NCBI GenBank assembly: GCA_947579605.1
Contig: OX388318.1
Coordinates: forward strand, 5,270,001 to 5,334,000
Direction: 5' to 3'
Length of the DNA: 64,000 nucleotides
Source of the DNA: Athripsodes cinereus
Taxonomy: Eukaryota > Arthropoda > Insecta > Trichoptera > Leptoceridae
Below the pieces are notes generated by a model that saw only the letters and a list, made by a program, of their open reading frames with translations, was not told the origin of the DNA and did no database searches. A program made the position numbers and the translations under genes. The number at the start of each line of letters is the position of its first letter. Positions within the stretch are counted from its first letter, which is position 1. Positions 45,001 through 54,304 of this stretch are shown here, piece by piece.

Positions 45001-48000
45001 TAGGCAGGTCCTCAGGGACGCGGACCGCGTAGCCCTTTTGTATAAGATCACGTATTTTTTCATCGTAGGTCGTTCTTAACTTCGGGTCCCTTACGAATTT
45101 CTTCTCCAGGGTCTTCAGTCGATTCAGTGCACCTTGTTTATTGTTGGGCAGCACCACATCGTCCGTCTTCCATAAAAGGCCGGTTTCCCACATGCCGTCA
45201 GGGCATTGGCGTGTGGTGTCGGCCATCAATATGTCGGCCCTCCTCTCATCGGTGGGCACTCTGCAGCAGGCAGTGACTCCCAGAGAGTCTACCGCGAAAT
45301 GTCCTCGGACAAGCTCATCCAGTGGGTCCCTAATGAGGAAGGTCCTCAAGTTTCCCCTGGGGATTCCCCCGTGCGCTGTCCATCCCAGGGCGGTAAGCGA
45401 CATAATTATTCTGTCGCCCTCTATTTCGTCCACTGTGCGGCTAACAATAAGACCGGCATTATCCTGCCCGATCAGTATCCGTGGCTTGACGTGACGGACT
45501 CTTCCTTCACTAATGTCGTTGCGGTGTCGAGCCATCGCCTGTCGTGGTAGCTCTATGGCCGTGACAGTCCTTGCCCTGACGGCATAATTTTGTCCGTCGT
45601 CGCCCCTGAGTTGCAATTTCACTTTGCGGGAGTCTTTGTCGACCGCCCGCATGCCATTGACTCCATGGATGATGAGCCCCGTCTTTTTACCGCGGGCTCC
45701 CACTGCACTGGCAAGGGCGTCGTCGAGGAGCGTGACTGTTGCTCCTTCATCCAGAAGGGCGTAGGTGTCGACCGCACCGGCGGGTCCTACCACTGTCACT
45801 GGTAGGACCTTCAACAAAACACCAGGGTTGTCCCAGGTGTTTGTCACGACCGCTTCGGGTCGAGGCCGGTGCAGGCTGGCGTGATGAGGACGGTTGCACT
45901 CTTCAATGCCACAGCGATGGACCGTACATCTAGCAGGGTCTCCGTGACGAGAATTCAGGCACACCGCACACAAATACTTCTCTCTCACTATCCTCCACTT
46001 GTCATCGTAGGGCAGAGAGAAGAAACCGGCGCACAAGGAGAGCTCATGGGATCCTCCACAGAGGGCGCAGCGCACTCCACTATTATGTCCGGTATTGTTG
46101 GCGCCATTGTTACCACTATTGGTAACATTGCTACCACTATTTGCAACACTGTTACCACTATTGTTTCCACTATTATTAACATTGCTACCACTATTGGAAA
46201 CACTGCTACCACTATTGTTTCCACTATTGTTACCACTATTATTCCCACCACTAAAACCATTGTTGCGGTTCCTTCTACCGCGGTTTCTTCTGGCGCTGCC
46301 ACCGCTGTTTCCGCCACCGCTGCTTCCGTCGTTACCGCTGTTTCGTTCACTAAACTCGCTGCATGCGTACACTTTAGCGCCCTTCTTTGTTGACTCTTTC
46401 CTGTCCGGCCTCTGCAACCTTGTCTCTCCGCTAATCTCTCGGAGATTGGTTGTATGTATAGAGAGCCATGACAGGAACTGTTGGACGGTAACTTCCGCTC
46501 CGACGGGCCTCTTGAGTGACGTCATTGTGATGACCCATGCCTCTCTGATGTGGTACGGGAACTTAGCGGCTACCTCCTCAAAGATGTCCTTCCTCAAGGC
46601 AAAGTAGTTTGGGTCAACATGCGACAATGTTTCCACAGCGGCGGAGATATGGTCGTGCGCTCTCATAAGCTCGGTGGAGGTCGGGTGGTTGTTCAATGGT
46701 TTCAAATCATGGAGTTTCCTCCGCATGGCTGCTTCCACCTCACTGGGTCGTGCATACCTTGCCTCCAAGTCTTCAACTACACGCGCCACGACGCCGGTGT
46801 AGTAAAATTGCATCTTGGCGCAGACTGCCTTCCATGCGTCTCCTCGCAGTTTGCTGGTGAGGCGGTGGAAGTTCTCTGCCTCAGCTATACGGTACCGGGA
46901 CGTCGTATAGTCGAAGAGATTCTTGAAGGCCGGCCACTCGATTATTTCTCCGCTGAAGGTCGGCAGGTCGCACGAGCTGGGGACTGGCCCCCCCAGCTGT
47001 ATTCCTTCGCGGCGCATCCACTCGGTTGAATATCCGAGCGGGTCAGTGTTGTTACCGTAGAGGCTGCTACCGGGTTGCTGGTAACTGGTGGCGGCTGTGG
47101 TCAGTCGCTGCGGTGCACCGTAGAAGGCGACATCGAAGTCCCACTTGCTTGCTGGTGACCGCTGTGTAGCCGGAGGGACACCCGATCCGACGGTGGCTGC
47201 ATGCTGCTGTGTAGCCGGAGCGACACCCAATCCGGTGGAGGCTGCATGCTGCTGTGTGGACGGCGGGATACCCAATCCAATGGGAGCTGCATTCTGCTGG
47301 GTAGACGGAGGGACGCCCCATCCGACAGAAGCTGCGTTCCGCTGAGTAGGCGGTGGGACACCCCATCCGTCGGCGGCTGCATGCTGCTGGGTAGACGGCG
47401 GGACACCCCATCTGGTGGCGGCTGCATGCTGCTGGGTAGGCGGTGGGACACCCCATCCGTCGGCGGCTGCATGCTGCTGGGTAGACGGTGGGACACCCCA
47501 TCTGGTGGCGGCTGCATGCTGCTGGGTAGACGGCGGGACACCCCATCTGGTGGCGGCTGCATGCTGCTGGGTAGACGGCGGGACACCCAATCCGTCGGCA
47601 GCTGCATGCTGCTGGGTAGACGGTGGGACACCCCATCTGGTGGAGGCAGCTTGCTGCAATGGCTGCTGGGTAGATGGAGGGACACCCCATCCATCGGAGG
47701 CTGCATGCTGCAATGGCTGCTGGGTAGATGGAGGGACACCCCATCCATCGGAGGCTGCATGCTGCAATGGCTGCTGGGCGGCCGGGGTAAGATCCCATCC
47801 GGCGGCCGCTGCAGGCCGTGCTGAATGCAGGGGGGCCGCCGGGGTAACAGATCCGGCGGCGGCTGCAGTCTGCCGTGCGGCCGGGGTAAGATCCTCTCCG
47901 GCGGCGGCTGTAGGCTGCAGTTGTTGAGGTGGATGACCTGGCTGTAAGCCACCATCCTCAGGCTGCACGGGGGCCGTGGCACCGGCCGTCGTGCTGCTGG

Positions 48001-48178
48001 TTGACGCTCCTGCCAGCTGTTGGCGTAGCTCCGCCAACTCTCGATCTCGAGCTGCTAACTGGCGTCGCATCTGCTTGAAGGTCTCATCAGTAGCGGTGTC
48101 GGATGACGCGTCAGAGTCGTCATCGTGTGAATCAGCGTCTGGTGAGGCGTTCTTTCCAGAACGCAGGGACATTGACAT
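42044..48178 (-). CDS. BEL/Pao gag-pol polyprotein, 2044 aa
   Basis: Single intact frame. Order: acidic start, predicted coiled coil about 32-57, 13 tandem repeats at 140-340 (15 residues, the first two 18), gag core about 400-590, Asn/Gly/Ser tract 610-700, zinc knuckle CX2CX3HX4C at 704-716 and a second Cys/His cluster 737-766. The aspartic protease has D810 in LLDEGAT. RT motifs are RVVFDAAC and YMDD at 1203-1206. RNase H has D1379, E1418 and D1448. The integrase has a zinc-binding H/C set (H1679, H1684, C1714, C1717) and the catalytic triad D1750, D1812, E1861. A BEL-type C-terminal domain runs to about 2035. It is expected to form particles, reverse-transcribe and integrate its own RNA. 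All catalytic residues I checked are present, so it looks capable of movement. The ATG lies 41 bp after the LTR. Confidence 0.95.
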   Translation of the reverse strand: MSMSLRSGKNASPDADSHDDDSDASSDTATDETFKQMRRQLAARDRELAELRQQLAGASTSSTTAGATAPVQPEDGGLQPGHPPQQLQPTAAAGEDLTPAARQTAAAAGSVTPAAPLHSARPAAAAGWDLTPAAQQPLQHAASDGWGVPPSTQQPLQHAASDGWGVPPSTQQPLQQAASTRWGVPPSTQQHAAADGLGVPPSTQQHAAATRWGVPPSTQQHAAATRWGVPPSTQQHAAADGWGVPPPTQQHAAATRWGVPPSTQQHAAADGWGVPPPTQRNAASVGWGVPPSTQQNAAPIGLGIPPSTQQHAASTGLGVAPATQQHAATVGSGVPPATQRSPASKWDFDVAFYGAPQRLTTAATSYQQPGSSLYGNNTDPLGYSTEWMRREGIQLGGPVPSSCDLPTFSGEIIEWPAFKNLFDYTTSRYRIAEAENFHRLTSKLRGDAWKAVCAKMQFYYTGVVARVVEDLEARYARPSEVEAAMRRKLHDLKPLNNHPTSTELMRAHDHISAAVETLSHVDPNYFALRKDIFEEVAAKFPYHIREAWVITMTSLKRPVGAEVTVQQFLSWLSIHTTNLREISGETRLQRPDRKESTKKGAKVYACSEFSERNSGNDGSSGGGNSGGSARRNRGRRNRNNGFSGGNNSGNNSGNNSGSSVSNSGSNVNNSGNNSGNSVANSGSNVTNSGNNGANNTGHNSGVRCALCGGSHELSLCAGFFSLPYDDKWRIVREKYLCAVCLNSRHGDPARCTVHRCGIEECNRPHHASLHRPRPEAVVTNTWDNPGVLLKVLPVTVVGPAGAVDTYALLDEGATVTLLDDALASAVGARGKKTGLIIHGVNGMRAVDKDSRKVKLQLRGDDGQNYAVRARTVTAIELPRQAMARHRNDISEGRVRHVKPRILIGQDNAGLIVSRTVDEIEGDRIIMSLTALGWTAHGGIPRGNLRTFLIRDPLDELVRGHFAVDSLGVTACCRVPTDERRADILMADTTRQCPDGMWETGLLWKTDDVVLPNNKQGALNRLKTLEKKFVRDPKLRTTYDEKIRDLIQKGYAVRVPEDLPNHPRRWYLPHFAVTNPNKPGKLRVVFDAACAFRGTSLNEKLLSGPDLLSSLLGNILRFREGKIALAADIKEMFLRVRIKEEDQEAQLFLWRDANDGQIITYKLKQMMFGARCSPASAQYVRNRIADDNSSQFPHAAEAIKSRFYMDDYLDSVDTMQEAELLVQDVTGVLATGRMELTNWATNQPAIFGRAAEVSSASREIACKQEDERILGVQWSPTDDAFTYGLCESAEVHECPTKRQLLSAAMKVFDPLGLIACLIVRTKVLLQDVWRSGVSWDEKITPGHAAIWQEWLQILRQGPIRIRRPCRTKKDSAAELHIFCDASEEACCAVAYVKEGDRAYFVASKTKVAPLKPLTVPRLELQAALIGARLQATIHQEMTGRLDKTILWTDSTTVLSWISGDPRAYSTFVSNRLGEIDELTQGCEWRWVPTKQNPADVGTRKVKIEDLRPEAIWFSGPGYLTKDREEWPENKVMTTPGPELRAVFAGTTSVGYSGALPEPARFSSWERLIRTTAWVKRFTARCRRQGQPGTLQVAELREAEDLWLRQAQRASFEEEISALSKETPPKKDSRLRRYSPRMREDGILVSRSRLRNLTGVEEFTPEPPILDGSNEYTRLLLRKIHDAAGHQGSEKTVAEARAKYEILKVRGAVRAIVARCQVCRIRKAKAHPPEMAPLPAARLAHHQPPFTMCGVDFFGPLEVTIGRRREKRYGCLFTCLTTRAVHVEIAHSLSADSFILALRRMAARRGQPAILFSDNGTNFHGAVRELRQHGLQANEKVAEELLTRRIEWKFNPPAAPHMGGAWERLVRSIKTALSATLKGRALKEETLATAMAEAEYIVNNRPLTHISVDPEDGEPLTPNHFLLGAKSLRPELTHYPVDEDEPNIRRQWRVAQQLTDLFWRRWVREYAPTLSRRHKWHEPVQPLKKGDIVIVADPAQPRGTWPRGRITQVHKAQDGQVRSAVVKTSAANQMIRPATRLWRIQCGEEE
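47159..47761 (-). repeat. 45-bp coding minisatellite in BEL gag
   Basis: Thirteen in-frame units encode HAAxDGWGVPPSTQQ-type 15-mers (residues 140-340); the first two carry an extra PLQ. Neighbouring units are almost identical in DNA and differ mainly at the DG/TR pair and the first residue. Because every unit is a multiple of three, copy-number change keeps the frame. Confidence 0.9.
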
Positions 48179-48197
48179 CGTAGAGGTCTGCAGACGA

Positions 48198-48215
48198 TTC
48201 GGCTGCGAAGGACCA
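48198..48215 (-). other. primer-binding site of the BEL element
   Basis: Three bases inside the 5' LTR the minus strand reads TGGTCCTTCGCAGCCGAA, which starts with the TGG expected opposite a tRNA CCA end. I do not assign the tRNA. Confidence 0.65.
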
Positions 48216-48218
48216 ACT

Positions 48219-49389
48219 TGTGCGGGACAGAGGCCGACTCAGCCTGCCGCAGGCCACAAGTGAACTGTGTCTCCGGGTGGTAGGAGTCGGGGGTGAGTGA
48301 GGGGTAACTGGATCGTGGTACAGCACCGTTCCAATGTCAATGCGCCTCGCTATGCAGGTAATCCGGGTGCGTCGGTAGTGGGTCGGCCCAGCCGCCGTTG
48401 CCCTTGACAGCACGTCGGAGACTCCTTTGTTCGTTGACCTGGGGATGTTTACTTCCACCGGCACGACAACGTTCCAACACCTAGGCGTGGCAAACAAGTG
48501 TACCGTCCAGCACTCACTACCAGGCAATAAACCCGATAGCACTCGCTATTAAGCACACAAGAAGCCCCACGGCGGCGTATTCACGAAGCGATACACGGTT
48601 TAGGGTAACCACCTCAGTGCCAAGTCACTCGGAAGCTCCTCGGTGAAGTGAAGAGCGAAGGACAGCTGAAGCCTAGAAGTCCAGGGGCCAAGATCAGTAG
48701 TAGGGCGGTAGTTCAGCAGTAGTAGTCCAATTCCGAGCGAGCAGAGCAGTAGAGGTAGTCAGGTAGGTGTAGTAAAACTCCAGGTAGACAGTTGAGAGTA
48801 ATTTTATTCGCAAAAGTGCCTTGCTTTTAAAGCAAGCGGGCTTCATCAGCCGTATACCAATCGACAGTGGCTGGCTGTGTGGAGCACAACGTTATCAGCT
48901 CACGTAAATAACTCCCCTCCCCTGCTAGAAGGTCATTTACATGTTGACCTTCGCAAGGGAAGGACGTTCAACCATAATGTTTACAACAACAACAGCGCGC
49001 GCCGCGCGAGTAGGCATAGGTATATGCATGATAGCTTTATTGTACCTACATCACGCGGCCGCATCTTACAATGTTATCTCACATACATAATTTTATTTAT
49101 TTATTTATTTATTTATTTATTCATACAATAAACGGCTTTCGCCTTTTACAATGTTAAATCATTCTATGACAATTTTTATACACCTTCAAAACTTACTCCA
49201 ATCTCACATTAAATCATTTATTCTATTCTTTACTGTATATCTATACAAATAATACTTACATACCTATTACATTCTACACAAAATCAACAAAATATACACA
49301 GGCACTCGCAGCCAATACAATTAAAACATAGGTATATACATATACGATGAATATGGGAAGTAGGCAACAGATATATTCTGTGCGGTACA
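48219..49389 (-). repeat. 5' LTR of the BEL/Pao element, with insertion
   Basis: 941 bp of LTR plus a 230-bp insertion at about 49093-49322. Expected to carry the element's promoter. Shared ends and near identity with 41079-42019 define the element's borders. Confidence 0.93.
49093..49322 (-). mobile_element. LINE tail inserted in the 5' LTR
   Basis: Absent from the other LTR. Begins with (TTTA)n on the plus strand, then ACGGCTTTCGCCTTTTACAA and TGTTAAATC, like 18463-18560. AATT is present at both junctions and may be a short target duplication. It must have entered after the BEL element integrated. Confidence 0.75.
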
Positions 49390-49394
49390 AGTAC

Positions 49395-49989
49395 TATATA
49401 ATTTTTGTAGACTGTCATTTATAGCTTACCATACACATAACCTAGCACAATAGAAGGTCTCAATCCGGAAAATATTTTATGTTAAACTAACATTTTTTTT
49501 ATTGAGAATTTTAAATGACCTAATATATTTTTAAGTTAAGATAATTGACTATTACATAAGCATGTGATATCATATCATCTGGCTACATAATCAGCATAAG
49601 CACGATTTGTGTGGATTGTACAAAATACTCTCGTATGTTGTAAATATTGGAAACGTGATAATTGAGTGTTCGTGAACGAAAAGAAAAGGCACGCAACAAT
49701 ATGTATATTACAAACTCTCTACAAGAAGCACATGAAAAATAACCAGTTAAAACCTACAACAACATTTATTAAAATGTTGACAGCAACTATGTAACTAAAT
49801 GAAGATTTATTTTATTTCCTTCAGAATTTCAAGGTGCACAAAATCTTCAATCAATAAACATATTAGCAGAAATTCAATTCCGAAATCTCTTGAAAACATT
49901 AGTTCTCTAGAGCTTACCACCTCTACCCAAGACATTGTTTACTACTATATCCCTACCGGTGCTACTGAGAGATAGTCAGACGGTCACTA
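49395..49989. other. intronic stretch, nothing recognised
   Basis: AT-rich alpha-o intron sequence with no supported feature. Confidence 0.5.
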
Positions 49990-50240
49990 GCTTCAGAAGC
50001 AAATAAAAAACTGAACTCTTCACTGGCGCCCTTGAGACGGTCTAGGGACTGTAAAACGGCGTCATAAATAAAATAAAATCATCCAAAATCATCATCATCA
50101 TCCCATCACGGTATATCCGACATGTGGGGTAGACAGCAGACCAGCCGTATGCAGTAATCATGCAAGCAGTCCTCTCCATTGTGAGGGTGACAAACCTCAT
50201 CGCTAAATTTTACATGTAAAATGTCTTTATTTATTTAAGT
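49990..50240 (+). mobile_element. LINE 3' fragments
   Basis: The plus strand reads LRDSQTVTSFRSK, KTELFTGALETV, then a 3' UTR with GGCGCCCTTGAG and AAAACGGCGTC and a TAAATAAAATAAAATCATCC tail; same family as 4440-4640. Directly after it comes (ATC)n and a GC-richer block with CCGACATGTGGGGTAGACAG, resembling the tail of another LINE family. Confidence 0.6.
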
Positions 50241-51404
50241 TACATAATATGTAGAATCCATACCCCTAACTAAAATTCATGTAGCTATACCTATCTATGT
50301 TATTTCCATTTCGCGTTTTATCCGACTCAAAATCTCTACAGAGCTACACAGATGTAATAACTCTCCGTCTTTATGTTCTGGTTCACCCAATAAAACCTTT
50401 CCACTTGTATGTTCCTATATATTATGTGTTTCCAGAATTTATTTTCAAGAGCACAAATCTCTAACACGCTAAACTCCCGCAGACTTATCTTTGACATTGA
50501 TATAATATTTTCCCAAGATCTAAGCTTTGGTGTCTACAAATTTATTTAAAAAATATCCCTACCATTTACATCGTTAACATTATGTAACGACAACCAATAA
50601 GATAGCATTGTGATTTTTACATATATTATACTTTTAAGAAAGTCACAAATCAACTATATAATTATGTAGATATGTTAAGACACTAGTTGACAAAAGAAAG
50701 AAAAGCAGTAGGTAGACTCAGGGTAAGTTTTCTGTAGAAATAATGTCAATAATATTACCTTACTCCAAAAATAAATCGATCGTAGACAAATAAACGACAA
50801 ATTTATGCAAAAAATAGTGACTACGTACGCGTTTTAGCATACTTGTGTTATGTTTGAATACAACGAAAGTAATAGAAGTATGAAAATATGGCATGGTTAT
50901 AATAAAATAAGACTAGGCGCAGTACAAGTAGGAGTATGTAATAATGTAGGCAATAGAGAATATTATAAGGTACGTGTTATATTTTATGGAATACTCACAA
51001 TATAGAACAGTGATGTACAGTGTTATAGAAGGGAGTTGGCGGGCAATATAGTTCCATTACGAAGTTCACGAATAATAACATTTACACAGACGGTCACGCG
51101 ATATCATAACACCAAAAACGTAATGGAGAAATATTACATTAGAGATAAGTTGTATTACCACAGCATTGCAGAATTGAGAATGCTGAAGGGTGAATTGTAT
51201 ACAGTTATAATAATGATAATATAACATGAGATGATCAGATTTCCTGCCAGATTGATTTCATTACACAGTGCACGGGGTATCAATCACAATTACAATCCTT
51301 CAGTAATAAATTTCTAGTTTTAATTTTATTTTCATAAGTCTCGTACACACCTAACAATTTACACATTTCATCTAAATATATTTGAAAACAGAAAACATGA
51401 GCAC
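50241..51404. other. intronic stretch, nothing recognised
   Basis: No supported feature. A 62-codon plus frame at 51036-51224 has no recognisable domain. Confidence 0.5.
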
Positions 51405-51506
51405 TGTTTGCACTGCCCCTTCACGGGCATAACTGTGTTATGTCCTGAGCTACCCTAACTATAGGTTGCGACCCATAGTTTGGGAACCACTGCTTTAAAG
51501 GGACTG
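51405..51506. mobile_element. hAT-type terminal remnant
   Basis: GGTTGCGACCC and AGTTTGGGAACCACTG (to about 51503) is the reverse of the CAGTGGTTCCCAAACT terminus typical of Charlie-like hAT elements. The opposite terminus is not found nearby, so this is a fragment. Confidence 0.45.
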
Positions 51507-51633
51507 GGAAATATGTGAAGTGGTTTAAGGACGGATGCTAGGTTAGAAGAGAATAAATATTTCTGGACGGAATATTTAAATCCATAAAATATTGAGCTTT
51601 TCTATGAGTAGAATTATTGCAAGAAGAGTGCAG

Positions 51634-51690
51634 TTATTTATTTACATATATTCACGGCCAAAGCCTTTTATATGTTAAACCCCTGTATAC
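51634..51690 (-). mobile_element. short LINE tail remnant
   Basis: TTATTTATTTACATATATTC, CGGCCAAAGCCTTTTATATG and TTAAAC match the tail seen at 18463 and 49093. Confidence 0.45.
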
Positions 51691-52044
51691 CTACAAACAG
51701 TTATGTCGCACTATTGCTACTGCACGTCATATTACGAGCTATCTACGTAGGATTTTATTGTCAGTGTGAATGTAACCGAGTCATATTGAATTAGTTACGA
51801 GAACTCCATTAATTAGTGGCAGTGCATTACATGAGTAGGTACGTCTTCAGGGAGTATCGCGTCCGATGAATAAGAGATTTCTGGTACGACGTGGACATCA
51901 CTATCCAGTGTTCTGCTAGTGTTAGTCGTGTTTAGTGACAGTAATTTCGCACAACATCAATTAGATACTCTCTATGATATGCATGTAGATTAGGGTGTCC
52001 CTTATTTTTTAAAGTTTTAATTTTACAACGCATAGGCTCTTATT

Positions 52045-52332
52045 AGGGTAGGCGAAAAAAGGCAACTCCTTAAGAGAATCAGCCAACAACGAGCTAACTG
52101 GATTGGCCACAACATCAGGCATCCAGGACTACTCATCGCCATCGCAGAGGGTAAGACCGAGGGGACAAATGGCAGAGGCCGACCAAGAGACGCATATATG
52201 GACCAACTGAAGAGAGACATGAACTGTGGCTCATACGTAGGGCTAAAAAGACTGGCTGAGAATAGAGACGAATGGAGAAGAAAAACCAAACTCGTTGCAG
52301 ACCAATCCAGTGGATTGTAACTCATTATATAT
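52045..52332 (+). mobile_element. LINE C-terminal fragment nested in the hAT
   Basis: Flanked by a 13-bp duplication ATAGGCTCTTATT (52032-52044, 52333-52345). One open frame from 52045 to the stop at 52320 reads RANWIGHNIRHPGLLIAIAE, GRGRPRDAYMDQLKRDMN and LKRLAENRDEWRRKTK, the C-terminus of a non-LTR reverse transcriptase of a different family from 30189. The minus-strand frame here is a shadow. Confidence 0.8.
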
Positions 52333-52539
52333 ATAGGCTCTTATTTTGTTCATTTGGTCCTAAAACACTCAAAAACCAATTTTTATCTTATTCGGAACAG
52401 TGCAACCCGTGCCGACTTGCACGGAAACATTTTCATACAAGTTACTTCCCAGGGGCGGTGAGTGCCCACTGTTCTTGTCACTCAGGCTCGGTTTTTCTGG
52501 TAATTACCGCGGAATTTTTTATATTTCAAAGATGTCAGT

Positions 52540-54000
52540 AGAACTAAGAAGTAATATAAAAAGTATTTTCTTGGTTGGCGAAGTTAATCAATAGATGACA
52601 GGTGCAAAATAACCGTCCAATCGTCAAGTTCTCGCAGTTCTGTCTTTCGACATATGCGATATTACATTGAAAGTTAGTGAAAGCAAAAATCTAGTCATTT
52701 GCGTATGCATTACATTCTGGGAAAAGGCTACAATACCTAATAGAGCTGTTAATAATCGTGTTAAGAGGTCGGGGAATTTTTATTAGGTCTGGAAAGGGCT
52801 GCCAAAAAATAGCAAGAAGATTCAGCATTTTCATCGGCACCGTGAGGAGAATTTCCACTTGAATTGGATAATTTATACGATATTGTATTCGCCGATGCTC
52901 TCAAAAGACTAAAAATCATAGAAGAAAATAAATTATTGTAAAAGCAAAGAAAACCAAGACGTACAGGATGCATAGCGGGTGTTGACAAAAAAATGGCTGA
53001 AATTGAAAAAAAGCAAGGCTGAAAAAACTAGCAAGCAAGGAAAAGAGATTAAAGCGTATGGTTTCAGAGAGCTTGTTGGCACCTGCTGCTTTACACAGCT
53101 TTGATACACCTGAGAGAGCCTCTGGGATCCACATAAAATTAAAAATCAGATCTACTGGCGCAATGCATCAAGCACGATGGATGACAAGAGCTATTTACTC
53201 TTCAAAAATATGTTTATTGCAGTCTCAGTCTAAAATGGGCGCTAATGACAAGGTAACTTTACTAGATGTTTGTTTGTTTATTGTGGTAGTTCATGTAAAC
53301 TCCTTGCTTGAATGCTGTTTGGTGTTGAAGCGCCGAATCAAGACTTGTGTTTTTTAAAAACATTGAATGGTAACGAAAGAATTGACAAGCTGATTTCCAA
53401 AGCGACTTAAAACAAGTTCAGTCAAAATTTAGTGATATTTGTCAAAAAAAATAGCCGTCCTTTTAATTTTTATGATAAAATTGATGAGCAGACTAAAGGG
53501 ACCACTGTAGAAAATTCACAAAAAAGAAAACTTTGGTGATTTCGGTAAGAGATATGAACAATCGAAGGAACAGATGCCTGGCTCTCTATATGTTAGGTAG
53601 TAGAGCTCAATTTATTTAATATGTTATACCTACCATGTTCTTTTTATGTATTCTACAAGTAGTCTTAATGTTTTCATAGGAAAAAAATTCAGTTATTTTG
53701 TATCCGTCAAGAGCAAAGATTTAGTTACACATCTAAAACTTGACAGCAATTTCCTTCAAGAAGGCGTATCTTCGTATAAAGAAATCGTGGCATTTGTGGA
53801 AACTTAAAAAAAGATATCTAGCTTAAAAGCAGTGAATGACACAGCTGAAAGAGCTGTTAAACTAATTCAAGGCTTTTATGGTTTGATAACCGCAGACGAA
53901 GAACAGAATCAGTTCTTATGACGTTGTGTGCATGAACACAGAAAAATGTACCTACCTAGACTGTAAAAAAGAGACTTTTTAGAGGATATATATAAATTAA
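52540..54000 (+). pseudogene. hAT-related transposase pseudogene
   Basis: Broken pieces in changing frames: FADALKRLKIIEEN (about 52885), then SGIHIKLKIRSTGAMHQARW and MTRAIYSSKICLLQSQSKM in the frame starting at 53058, LKLDSNFLQEG, and NDTAERAVKLIQGFYGLITA followed by DEEQNQF (about 53833-53920). The last block is a conserved segment seen in many insect hAT-like proteins. Many stops and frame changes mean no active protein. Confidence 0.6.
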
Positions 54001-54304
54001 ATAATATCAATTTTGTAACTTTTTTTGATAATTTTAAGAAATGCTCCATATAAATTTGTGTTTTTATCAATATTTAGCTAACATAGTGATATTAAGTGAT
54101 GATCTACAGCTAAATTTAAAAGACACTTTAAGCAGCTTTTTTCTAAAACTTTGAGGCTCTGTCGGCACGGGTTCCAATCAACGTAGAAAGCTTAAATTCT
54201 GCATTTGGGTAAGTATTAGGCTAATAAACACAATTAGAGGGTATGCGTTTCAATAACTGAAAAAAAAATTTTTTCGACCAAATAAGGGACACCCTAATGT
54301 AGAT

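Larger units (their letters stand above)
41079..49389 (-). mobile_element. complete BEL/Pao LTR retrotransposon, 8.3 kb
   Basis: Oriented on the minus strand: 5' LTR 48219-49389, primer-binding site, one uninterrupted gag-pol ORF, polypurine tract, 3' LTR 41079-42019. AGTAC is duplicated outside (41074-41078 and 49390-49394), and a 5-bp duplication is standard for BEL/Pao. The LTRs begin TG and end CA. By eye they differ at only two bases over 941, apart from a 230-bp later insertion in the 5' copy, so the element is very young. No env-like frame follows pol. Its GC content is far above the surrounding intron. Confidence 0.95.
51991..54296 (+). mobile_element. decayed hAT transposon, 2.3 kb, with nested LINE
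   Basis: The ends are exact 17-bp inverted repeats, TAGGGTGTCCCTTATTT, flanked by an exact 8-bp duplication ATGTAGAT (51983-51990 and 54297-54304), the hallmark of the hAT superfamily. The interior is a transposase-like pseudogene. A LINE fragment of about 290 bp sits near the left end. Both termini are unchanged, so the ends may still be recognisable to a related transposase. Confidence 0.85.

Noticed and set aside
45869..46607. Long plus-strand frames rich in T, I, V and L opposite the BEL ORF
   Set aside because: They are shadows of the Asn/Gly/Ser codons and other GC-rich codons of the gag-pol frame on the minus strand; the same holds for the other plus-strand frames between 42100 and 48263.
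47159..47761. Regular direct repeats that at first sight resemble a CRISPR-like array
   Set aside because: The repeats are in frame within an intact gag ORF, have no unique spacers and lie in an animal genome; they are a coding minisatellite.
47067..47982. Minus-strand frames of 243 and 293 codons with repeated CSRHQMGCPAVYP-like and SSMQPPPDGVSRR-like units
   Set aside because: They are the other two reading frames of the in-frame 45-bp gag minisatellite, not separate genes.
52023..52325. 100-codon minus-strand frame
   Set aside because: The plus strand there encodes a recognisable LINE C-terminus flanked by a 13-bp target duplication; the minus frame is a shadow.
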